11,382 nucleotides of DNA, taken from positions 1 through 11,382 of the forward strand of contig CAJMQT010000064.1 in NCBI GenBank assembly GCA_905215655.1, given 5' to 3'. Positions 1 to 5,776 of the stretch are shown here, in pieces. The notes under the pieces were generated by a model. The model was not told the origin of the DNA. It saw nothing but the letters and a program-made list of their open reading frames with translations, and did not search any database. The position numbers and the translations under genes were made by a program. The stretch's first letter is position 1. Each line of letters opens with the position of its first letter. The stretch comes from an uncultured bacterium (GTDB lineage Bacteria > Bacteroidota > Bacteroidia > Bacteroidales > Bacteroidaceae).

Positions 1-9
1 GTTTCGGAA

Positions 10-468
10 TTACTTTTTCCTAATCACCTTCTTTACCTTCGCAGGGCAGTTTTTGTTAGTACACTTCGCCGTGTTGCATTTTCCGTTTGCCTGCTTGCAG
101 GTCTTGCTGTTAGGGCAAGCGGCGTTGCAGAGTTTTTGATTTGCGCAAGCTGCTTGTGATTTTGCCGTTGCTGCGGCAGCACATGCTTTATGTCCCGCTT
201 TTTGAAGCTTTGCTCTCTCGGCACAAGTCTTCTCACATGCCTGAGCCTTTACTTTTGCACATTCCTGCTGCACACAAGCCTTTGTCTGAGCCTTGGCGTT
301 CACACATTCCTGTTTTACACAAGCCTTTGCCTGAGTTTTAGCGCTCTGGATGTCTTGTCTTACTGCCGCCTTGGTCTGAGCCTTGACGCTCTGAACTGTC
401 TGAGCGAAAGCCTGTGAGCCGAAACTAACGGCTGCAAACAGAGCAAAAGTCATTAAAATCTTCTTCAT
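10..468 (-). CDS. Small secreted cysteine-rich repeat protein (unknown function)
   Basis: I do not recognise this 152-residue protein as a named family. Residues 1-22 look like a Sec signal peptide: basic MKK, a hydrophobic core, and a likely cleavage after the SQAFA segment. Residues 29-73 contain three copies of a 15-residue repeat of the type K-[AT]-Q-[TA]-K-A-[AC]-V-x-Q-[DE]-x-x-x-A (starts at about 29, 44 and 59), with a degenerate fourth copy from 74. The repeats should form an Ala/Lys/Gln-rich helix. The mature protein has 14 cysteines, spaced more tightly toward the C-terminus (KLCNAAC, SKTCKQ, GKC, AKC, KNC), and ends in a basic tail, KKVIRKK. It has no Trp or Tyr. An exported, disulfide-bonded or metal-binding protein is plausible but inferred. 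The ATG at 468 is the only start that includes the signal peptide. It lies 187 bp downstream of the GT2 gene and probably has its own promoter. Confidence 0.8.
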   Translation of the reverse strand: MKKILMTFALFAAVSFGSQAFAQTVQSVKAQTKAAVRQDIQSAKTQAKACVKQECVNAKAQTKACVQQECAKVKAQACEKTCAERAKLQKAGHKACAAAATAKSQAACANQKLCNAACPNSKTCKQANGKCNTAKCTNKNCPAKVKKVIRKK

Positions 469-517
469 TTCTTGTCCTTTCTTAATTTTGTTGGATTAAA
501 ATTATCTTGTTAAAGCC

Positions 518-565
518 TCGCCGACGCCATACTGAAACCCCTCGTTTCATATCTGCCGGCGGCGA
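518..565 (-). promoter_or_regulatory. Hairpin in the leader of the Cys-rich gene
   Basis: An outer GC-rich stem, CGCCG (519-523) with CGGCG (560-564), encloses an inner stem, TGAAAC with GTTTCA, around a CCCTC loop, with ATA/TAT pairing between them. It lies about 50-100 nt upstream of the ATG at 468, so it would be in the 5' leader if transcription starts near 571. No U-tract follows it on the minus strand, which argues against a terminator. Its function is unknown; mRNA stabilisation or translational control is inference. Confidence 0.45.
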
Positions 566-576
566 AGTAGCGTCTG

Positions 577-610
577 CAAATATATTAATTTTAGACGTAT
601 CGCGATAAGT
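577..610 (-). promoter_or_regulatory. Possible promoter with overlapping palindromic operator
   Basis: On the minus strand TATATTTG (584 to 577) matches the Bacteroidota -7 box TAnnTTTG. No good TTTG is found at -33. That position is instead occupied by a 16-bp near-palindrome (595-610) whose core TATCGCGATA (598-607) is a perfect 10-bp dyad. A weak promoter with a binding site over the -33/spacer region would fit. A second -7-like box, TATCTTTG, lies at 641 to 634, also without a clear -33, so the true start is uncertain. Confidence 0.35.
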
Positions 611-639
611 TCTTTTTGTTTTTTTAATTATAACAAAGA

Positions 640-680
640 TATAATGCCGCAGAATTTAAACTTTATTTGTTGTTCTGCGG
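640..680 (-). terminator. Terminator-like hairpin at the end of the glycosyltransferase operon
   Basis: A perfect 8-bp stem, CCGCAGAA (647-654) with TTCTGCGG (673-680), closes an 18-nt loop that contains the GT2 stop codon. On the minus strand it is followed by a moderately U-rich stretch (CATTATATCTTTGTT), not a clean U run. It could be an intrinsic terminator or a 3'-end stabilising hairpin for the two-gene transcript. Confidence 0.45.
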
Positions 681-1474
681 AAGCGTCGTCTCACGGCTCT
701 CACTACAAACCAGAGGTGCATTCCCACCGTCACGAAGAGTCCGTAATGACGGCGCATGACGTCGAAACGCTCCATAAGCGACGCCCGGTGGTATCGTGTT
801 GACTGCCCCTCGCGCTGATAATTGGCTATGACGGCGTGCACGTTGACGAGCGCAAGCCCCGCGCCCTCAGCCTCTTTCATCACGCGTATGCACCAATCCA
901 CATCGGCCGAATGGCGGTAACGCAGGTCGTAAGGTATCGTCTGGGCGATGTCCGTGCGTGCGTAGAACGCCTGATGACATACCAACATGCCGTTACGGAA
1001 CGAGCGCCACGTCAGTTGTTCGGGTGGCGAGAGATGTCGCCGGCCGATACGCCGCCCGTCGTTATCCACCCAGTCGGTGTCTCCATAAAGCACGGCGGGC
1101 AGTTGTCGGCTCGTCTCATCAAGCTCGTTAAGCCGCGCATTATCGGCTATCGTGGCAAGAGTGTCGCTGTCGGGGAAGAAGTCGCCGGCGTTAAGGAAGC
1201 AGATATAGTCGCCCGTTGCGAGCCTTCTGCCCTTGTTCATGGCGTCATACAAGCCCTTGTCCGGCTCCGAGGCGATGTAGACGTAGTGTCCGTTTGACAT
1301 CTCGTCTGACCGCCTCTTGTACTCTTCCGCCAAAGCGACTGTCGCGTCGGCGGAGGCTCCGTCCACGATGATATGCTCCACGTCGGGATATTTCTGGCGC
1401 ATAACGCTCTCGGCGGTACGCATGAACACGTCAGCCGCATTGAACGTTACTGTAATTATCGTGAATTTAATCAT
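656..1474 (-). CDS. Family 2 glycosyltransferase
   Basis: A 272-residue GT-A fold glycosyltransferase of family GT2 (WcaA-like) that should transfer a sugar from a nucleotide-sugar donor to a glycan or lipid-linked acceptor in the cytoplasm. Visible motifs are the N-terminal strand FTIITVTFNA (4-13), IIVDGASAD (35-43) for the nucleotide, EPDKGLYDAMNKG (70-82), and FLNAGD (93-98) in the DxD/metal-site position. HQAFYAR (167-173) and DVDWCIRV (191-198) follow in the acceptor half. No transmembrane helix is obvious, though residues 245-260 are hydrophobic and followed by a very basic tail, which suggests peripheral membrane contact. The start overlaps the upstream GT4 stop in an ATGA, indicating translational coupling. 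The donor and acceptor cannot be read from the sequence. The gene looks more GC-rich than its neighbours. Confidence 0.9.
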   Translation of the reverse strand: MIKFTIITVTFNAADVFMRTAESVMRQKYPDVEHIIVDGASADATVALAEEYKRRSDEMSNGHYVYIASEPDKGLYDAMNKGRRLATGDYICFLNAGDFFPDSDTLATIADNARLNELDETSRQLPAVLYGDTDWVDNDGRRIGRRHLSPPEQLTWRSFRNGMLVCHQAFYARTDIAQTIPYDLRYRHSADVDWCIRVMKEAEGAGLALVNVHAVIANYQREGQSTRYHRASLMERFDVMRRHYGLFVTVGMHLWFVVRAVRRRFRRTTNKV

Positions 1475-2748
1475 AATCGGTAATGTCTGTAAGCCATGGC
1501 TTGGTTATAAACTTCGATATACTTCAACGCCACGATCTGCTGTGAATAAGCCGTCGACACCTTGCGCACGGCGTCATGGCTCAGCGCGTCATAATCTGCC
1601 TCAAACAGCGTGCGGCGTATTCCGTTGGCAAGGTCTTCGACATTTCCCGACGTTGCGACGTAGCCGTTTTTCAGGTGATCGATCATCTCCGGAATGCCGC
1701 CGGTATTGAAACCGACGCACGGAACGCCGCAAGCCATAGCCTCCATGATGGTGTTAGGCAGGTTGTCTTCAAGCGAAGGCAGCACGAAAAGGTCGACGGC
1801 GTTGTAAATATCGACAATCTTTTGAGTGTCGCTGACGTATCCGAGGGGATGCGAACCGAATGCCAGCCGGTCGGAAAAAGCGTCTGACTGACCTCCGAGT
1901 ATCACGATTTCCGTGTTTGTCTTCATATCGGGGAAGTCCTTTGCGAGCTTGTCGCAGGCGCTGACAAGATATTCCATGCCCTTTCGTTTATCGGTGACAC
2001 GTTGCGAAACGACAAGCACAAGTTTCTTATCCAGCGGCAGGGAAAGACGCATGCGTGCCTCGCGCTTGTCGGCGGGACAGAACTCCCGCGTGTCGATAGG
2101 GTTCGGAATGCTCACTATCTGCTTGCCGGCAAGAAGTCCGCTGCCCTTCACCGCCGACGCCAGCCAACGGCTGCAAGTGACAAAAATAATGTTATGAGAC
2201 TTCCAGACCTTCATCTTCCGCCGCCATATTTTCGACGAGAGGTCGTTATGTGAACCGCCGCCCGGCAGATAAGGACAGTGATGACAGCCGCCCGAACGAT
2301 ACGCCCGGCACTTACGTGGGTAATGACATATCGCCGTGGAAGCCCAGAAATCGTGCATCGTCCATACCACCGGCTTGCCGCTTTCGAGTATTTTGCGGAT
2401 ACCTTTGATTGACAGAAAGCCTTGATTGGTCCAGTTGAGGTGTATCAGATCAGCCTCTTTAAACTCTCGCAGACTTGTTATGTCGACGCCGGCATTCGCC
2501 ATATCCACGCTGAAAAGATGTTCTCGCGAGAAGCGCATCCTGAGATATATGCACCAACGTTCCCACAAAAAGCAGAACCGCCGACGCAGTTTCTTACCGA
2601 CACCGACCACTGTTATGTTGTCAGTCTCTTTGTTGCCGACCAGCATCTTTGCCTTTACACCGTTGTTATTGAGTGCCTCCGACAGCCTGTTTGCCGCCAC
2701 GGCGGCACCGCCGGTCTTCTCGCTTGTATTTACGATAAGTACGCGCAT
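1471..2748 (-). CDS. Family 4 glycosyltransferase (WcaC-like)
   Basis: A 425-residue GT-B glycosyltransferase of family GT4, of the type common in Bacteroidales capsule, O-antigen and exopolysaccharide loci. The N-terminal domain starts with LIVNTSEKTGGAAVAANRL (4-22), whose glycine-rich loop is typical, and contains WTMHDFW (129-135). A cysteine cluster follows at C141, C147, C155 and C158 (RSGGCHHCP), which could bind metal or be structural. The C-terminal donor domain shows VSQRVTDKRKG (247-257) and SLEDNLPNTIMEAMACG (325-341), the [D/E]-x7-E signature (D328/E336), then FNTGGIPEM (347-355). It is the first gene of an operon with the GT2 downstream, driven by a promoter about 75 bp upstream. 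The sugar and product are unknown. No flippase, polymerase or sugar-nucleotide gene is in the window. Confidence 0.92.
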   Translation of the reverse strand: MRVLIVNTSEKTGGAAVAANRLSEALNNNGVKAKMLVGNKETDNITVVGVGKKLRRRFCFLWERWCIYLRMRFSREHLFSVDMANAGVDITSLREFKEADLIHLNWTNQGFLSIKGIRKILESGKPVVWTMHDFWASTAICHYPRKCRAYRSGGCHHCPYLPGGGSHNDLSSKIWRRKMKVWKSHNIIFVTCSRWLASAVKGSGLLAGKQIVSIPNPIDTREFCPADKREARMRLSLPLDKKLVLVVSQRVTDKRKGMEYLVSACDKLAKDFPDMKTNTEIVILGGQSDAFSDRLAFGSHPLGYVSDTQKIVDIYNAVDLFVLPSLEDNLPNTIMEAMACGVPCVGFNTGGIPEMIDHLKNGYVATSGNVEDLANGIRRTLFEADYDALSHDAVRKVSTAYSQQIVALKYIEVYNQAMAYRHYRL

Positions 2749-2823
2749 GTGTTTCGCCCCTTCCTTGATAATTCTTCGTTTGAGTTGTTATAATGCTCCG
2801 TTTCTCTTCCTTTTATAACAAAC

Positions 2824-2855
2824 ACAAAGTTATAACAAATTGCGATAACGGCAAA
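2824..2855 (-). promoter_or_regulatory. Bacteroidota promoter for the glycosyltransferase operon
   Basis: On the minus strand there is TTTG (2855 to 2852), a 20-bp spacer, and TAACTTTG (2831 to 2824). This matches the Bacteroidota sigma-70 consensus TTTG-N19-21-TAnnTTTG. Transcription should begin near 2818, giving a leader of about 70 nt before the GT4 ATG at 2748. The flanking DNA is AT-rich. Confidence 0.75.
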
Positions 2856-2945
2856 ATTTAAGGCAAATTTATATACTGTTATCGCACACAGCTATTGATT
2901 TGCATCAATAAAACGGCGTTTTTATTAACAAACATGGCTTTTTTT

Positions 2946-2977
2946 ATTGACTTGGATGACATTTCGTCGTATCTTTG
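2946..2977 (+). promoter_or_regulatory. Plus-strand Bacteroidota promoter
   Basis: ATTG (2946-2949) is followed by a 20-bp spacer and TATCTTTG (2970-2977), which fits TAnnTTTG exactly at -7 and three of four bases at -33. The predicted start is near 2983. It faces away from the glycosyltransferase operon promoter and drives the only plausible plus-strand transcript in the window. Confidence 0.7.
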
Positions 2978-3055
2978 CAACGTCAAAAGGTTAATAAATT
3001 GTTTAGGTTAGTAAATAGAATTAGTTTTTAGGTAAAGTTTTCATGATTATTTAGG

Positions 3056-3109
3056 ATGACAAAGGTCGCCGTGAGGCACCCTTTCAAATCGAAAAAGTTT
3101 TTAGTTTAA
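3056..3109 (+). CDS. Possible 17-residue basic peptide inside the candidate small RNA
   Basis: ATG at 3056 opens an 18-codon frame ending in TAA and encoding MTKVAVRHPFKSKKFLV. The peptide is basic (five Lys/Arg among 17 residues, plus one His) with hydrophobic ends. It sits between the promoter and terminator of the plus-strand RNA and overlaps the GTGA-loop hairpin. There is no convincing ribosome binding site at proper spacing, only TTTAGG abutting the ATG, though Bacteroidota often lack strong Shine-Dalgarno sequences. An open frame this short is expected by chance, so translation is unproven. Confidence 0.2.
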   Translation: MTKVAVRHPFKSKKFLV

Positions 3110-3120
3110 ATATCAACAGA

Positions 3121-3159
3121 TGTGCCGCAGTTCGTGAAGAATTGCGGCACATTTCTTTT
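3121..3159 (+). terminator. Intrinsic terminator of the plus-strand RNA
   Basis: A 9-bp perfect stem, TGTGCCGCA (3121-3129) with TGCGGCACA (3143-3151), encloses a loop with its own TTC/GAA pairing, and is followed by TTTCTTTT (3152-3159). This is a textbook rho-independent terminator on the plus strand. Confidence 0.85.
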
Positions 3160-3255
3160 CTCACAAATCCATCGTTAGATTTTCTTTCGGTCGTGTCTTA
3201 ATTAATGACGATTTGGGTTTAATAGGTGAGTCTTTATTACGACGTTATAGGGTGT

Positions 3256-3297
3256 AAAAAAAGTATAGAAGTACAGACTTTCCGTACCTCTATACTT
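3256..3297 (-). terminator. Terminator of the surface lipoprotein operon
   Basis: A 14-bp stem (3261-3274 with 3284-3297) closes a 9-nt loop. On the minus strand the one non-Watson-Crick position becomes G-U, while on the plus strand it would be A-C. Minus-strand transcription also runs into a seven-T tract (3262 to 3256). Both facts assign it to the lipoprotein operon whose last stop codon is at 3315, about 18 bp before the stem. Confidence 0.88.
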
Positions 3298-3314
3298 ATT
3301 AAAATGTATTGAAC

Positions 3315-4937
3315 TTACTTTATCCTGCGTGCCTTACGGGCTTGCGCGCTACCACTCTCCGGACCATGGAATGCAGGCAGAGTGGTTGTGACGGAGCCAC
3401 GGATCTTATTATATGCCGGCGTTACGAAATCTGACGAATAGTCGTCGTTAAGTTCGTAAGTGAAGGTATATTTGTCTCCGTTGCGTGTCACGTCAACATA
3501 TCCGCCGATGATCGGGGCGTAGTTGCGTGCTGTACCCTCTTCAACGTTGTATTCGATGTAAGCGGTTGGATTGATATAAGTCTTTCCACCGTCGAACTCA
3601 ACCGAGCCGGGTACAATGGTATTGGCGTTATAGTTGTTGGCGCGCACTTGGTAGCGACCGGCGGGAATGGTGGTAAGATTTGTTCCCGGCAGGAGCAGGT
3701 CGAGCATAAGCACGCGACTTTCATCGGCAAGCGTTACCCAAACGTCGGTGGTTCCGTTACCTACGATATCTCCAAATGTAAGTATGTCAGTGCATTGTTT
3801 TGCGTTAAAGGTAACATCGCCACGGAGCGTTGACGTCGGAACTATCAGTTTTCCGGTAAGGAATTTGCCGTTAAACGAGAGCTTCACCGAATGACCGTTT
3901 GAGTCGATACCGTCAGCCGTAGCCGTGTATGTGCCGTCTCCGCGTTCTGTAATGGTAACCGTGCCCGATTTAAATAGCGAGTACTGGATGGTGAGGTCGT
4001 CATTGACCACTTCGGCGTAAGAGCCTTCTGCGGCGCTGCCCCAGCGTTTGCCGGCGTTTGCCGTGCCGGGCTTACCGGTGTCGGCAATGGTGTAAACTCC
4101 GGCTATGCCTTTACCCTTGGGGGCATTAAGCGAGAACTGCATCTTCATTCCGGGCTCGTTCACATGGATGGCGTCGCTTGTAATGTTGGTAGTGCTGAAA
4201 AAACGCAGCATATAATTGTCCGATGTCTCTTCCTCCCACAGCGTGGATGTTGCAAGAACCGGCGTCAGGTTTATGTCCTTGTCATAATGATAGGGCAGGT
4301 CTTCGCCCGGCGAGGGGTTGGTGACATCTATCGTTCCGGCAAAGGTCACGTGAATTTTCTGCGGTTCGGCTGCATCGGGATTGTCAGAGCTTTTCTGCGT
4401 ACAGGTAAATGTTGCGTCGATTTTGTAGTCGTTGCCGTTGCGTTCAACTACAACCTCACCGTCGGTGAAGGTATAGCGATGATATCTGAACGTGCCTTCG
4501 GTATCGCCCTTTCCCACATTCTTTATCAGCATAGTGTTTGCCAGATTGAAGGTGTAGTCGACGTCTTTATCGGTTGCAAGGGTATTTGTTGCATGATAAG
4601 TGCCGGCGGGAATATACGGGCTATTGGGCGAGTCGCTTAAACCGAGGACATTAAGGTCAAGGTCAAGGATGTACTCGCCTTCGACCATCGGGTAAGACAG
4701 GAAACCGTCGTAGCCTACCTCAGTCTGTGCCAGTTCAACAAAATAATTTGAATAAACCGGCTTGTTGGGGTCGTTATTATAATTGGGACGGAAGTAATAT
4801 GCCTCCCACTGCTTTAACATATTGACCTGCAAAACATTCTCGTCGGGTGTAGGGGGATCGACAGGATCGTTGTCGTCGTTGCTGCAAGAGGCTGTCAACA
4901 GAGCCAAGAGCAGGAGCAACAGATATGATTTTCTCAT
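3315..4937 (-). CDS. Large surface lipoprotein with three beta-rich repeats
   Basis: A 540-residue predicted lipoprotein. The lipobox LTASC puts lipidated Cys at residue 18, and the next residues, SNDDND, are the acidic signature that sends Bacteroidota lipoproteins to the outer surface. After a Pro/Asp linker come three related modules of about 120-140 residues: roughly 64-201, 240-357 and 398-516. Each has a hydrophobic strand, then [IP]AG-x-Y (IPAGTY 109-114, IAGVY 278-282, IPAGRY 424-429), then a G-x-V-x-[VI]-x-[ER] strand ending in an NGDxY/GDGTY turn (160-171, 325-337, 479-490). Each then ends near a G-T/K or G-S beta strand. The pattern suggests beta-sandwich or small barrel folds. I know similar lipoproteins of unknown function in Bacteroidales but cannot name a domain with certainty. 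It ends in a basic tail, ARKARRIK. It is the last gene of a three-gene operon, 24 bp after the previous one. A binding or adhesive role is inference. Confidence 0.85.
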   Translation of the reverse strand: MRKSYLLLLLLALLTASCSNDDNDPVDPPTPDENVLQVNMLKQWEAYYFRPNYNNDPNKPVYSNYFVELAQTEVGYDGFLSYPMVEGEYILDLDLNVLGLSDSPNSPYIPAGTYHATNTLATDKDVDYTFNLANTMLIKNVGKGDTEGTFRYHRYTFTDGEVVVERNGNDYKIDATFTCTQKSSDNPDAAEPQKIHVTFAGTIDVTNPSPGEDLPYHYDKDINLTPVLATSTLWEEETSDNYMLRFFSTTNITSDAIHVNEPGMKMQFSLNAPKGKGIAGVYTIADTGKPGTANAGKRWGSAAEGSYAEVVNDDLTIQYSLFKSGTVTITERGDGTYTATADGIDSNGHSVKLSFNGKFLTGKLIVPTSTLRGDVTFNAKQCTDILTFGDIVGNGTTDVWVTLADESRVLMLDLLLPGTNLTTIPAGRYQVRANNYNANTIVPGSVEFDGGKTYINPTAYIEYNVEEGTARNYAPIIGGYVDVTRNGDKYTFTYELNDDYSSDFVTPAYNKIRGSVTTTLPAFHGPESGSAQARKARRIK

Positions 4938-4961
4938 TGTTTGTTATCTAAAATGTAAGTA

Positions 4962-5729
4962 TTATTGTTCATCAGGTGCTGCAAATGTGATGTCGTCAGC
5001 GCAGAAACTCCATACCAGACCGGTAGGTATAGACCAGCCGTGAGAGTCGATGCTGAATTCGATACGTGCCACCGAGCCGAGCATTGACAGGTCAACCTTG
5101 GTCCAGTCGGTAAGATATTTATCAACGCCACCGCGGCGGTCGCCGATTACAAATTCGGTTGACGCCGTTACATTGCCGTCAACATCGTAACCTGTCGCGA
5201 TTATGCTGACATACTGGTTTTCGTCAAGACCGGGCTGAGAGTAAAAACCGTACTGCATGTATTGCTGCATCTGGGTGCTGTTCATTACCATCATCGACAC
5301 CATCGTGCGCTCCTGTCCGTCCTTAAATTTAAATTCGGGAAGTACGCCTTTGGTTCCGGACGTGTACTTATGCCAAGCAAAATAGCAATATTTGTCAGAG
5401 CTGTTGGCTCCGGGTGTTTCTGATTCTGTCGCGACAGAACAGTCGGTCGGCGTTCCGTTTCCTGCTGTGGGAACCTTATGACGGCTTGACACGAACGCTC
5501 CTGCAAGCTGAGTGTAGTAATCCTGTCCGAAGAAGATAGCGTCAGAGCTCTCGTATTCGGCAAGCGATCCGTTATCATTCGCACCGATATTGTTTGTTTT
5601 GCCAGTGGCAAAAGTGCAGTCTTCGAAGGTTATTGTTACTGTTGCGGGCTCATCGGGACCATCGTTGTCGTCGCTGCAACCGCCGGCTATCAGGGCAAGC
5701 GGCATAAACAGCAAATAAAATTTTTTCAT
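4962..5729 (-). CDS. DUF4465-like surface lipoprotein
   Basis: A 255-residue lipoprotein with signal peptide and lipobox IAGGC (Cys18), followed by SDDNDG, an acidic surface-export signal. The mature part begins VTITFEDC and ends with WTKVDLSMLGSVARIEFSID (209-228) and a late FCADDITF (242-249). That arrangement is typical of DUF4465 proteins, where a '-W-x-x-V-D-L-S-x-L-G' strand precedes a '-Y/F-C-x-D-D-I/L-' strand in a beta-sandwich. As I recall, Bacteroides surface proteins of this general type include a vitamin B12-binding lipoprotein, but no TonB receptor or B12 gene is here, so no ligand should be assigned. It is the middle gene of the operon: 47 bp after the secreted repeat protein and 24 bp before the large lipoprotein. 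Family assignment rests on motif memory only. Confidence 0.8.
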   Translation of the reverse strand: MKKFYLLFMPLALIAGGCSDDNDGPDEPATVTITFEDCTFATGKTNNIGANDNGSLAEYESSDAIFFGQDYYTQLAGAFVSSRHKVPTAGNGTPTDCSVATESETPGANSSDKYCYFAWHKYTSGTKGVLPEFKFKDGQERTMVSMMVMNSTQMQQYMQYGFYSQPGLDENQYVSIIATGYDVDGNVTASTEFVIGDRRGGVDKYLTDWTKVDLSMLGSVARIEFSIDSHGWSIPTGLVWSFCADDITFAAPDEQ

Positions 5730-5743
5730 GTTAAAATCTGATG

Positions 5744-5763
5744 TAATTAAATGTTTTTAATTA
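5744..5763 (-). repeat. AT-only hairpin between operon genes 1 and 2
   Basis: TAATTAAA (5744-5751) and TTTAATTA (5756-5763) form a perfect 8-bp stem with a TGTT loop in the 47-bp gap between the secreted repeat protein and the DUF4465-like gene. It has no G-C pairs, so it is weak. It might tune mRNA processing or simply reflect AT richness. Confidence 0.3.
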
Positions 5764-5776
5764 TTAGGTGTGTTAA

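Larger units (their letters stand above)
2983..3159 (+). ncRNA. Candidate orphan small RNA bounded by promoter and terminator
   Basis: This segment of about 177 nt runs from a consensus promoter start to an intrinsic terminator, with no gene on the same strand after it. The first half is A/T-rich and unstructured by eye. A compact hairpin lies at about 3060-3083: AAAGG/CCTTT and GCC/GGC stems, a small internal loop, and a GTGA (GNRA-type) tetraloop. The terminator stem follows. Bacteroidales-specific RNAs defined only by promoter and terminator boundaries are known (for example the Bacteroidales-1 motif), but I cannot confirm membership by reading. It may instead be an mRNA for a 17-residue peptide (see 3056-3109). 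Confidence 0.6.

Noticed and set aside
836..1297. 153-residue open frame on the plus strand
   Set aside because: It lies antisense inside the GT2 gene, whose motifs are unmistakable. High GC removes stop codons on the other strand.
2907..2926. Possible terminator hairpin AATAAAA/TTTTATT
   Set aside because: The stem is almost all A-T and there is no gene upstream on the plus strand to terminate. It is probably AT-rich spacer.
4164..4640. 158-residue open frame on the plus strand
   Set aside because: Antisense shadow of the large lipoprotein, with no recognisable domain and no promoter.
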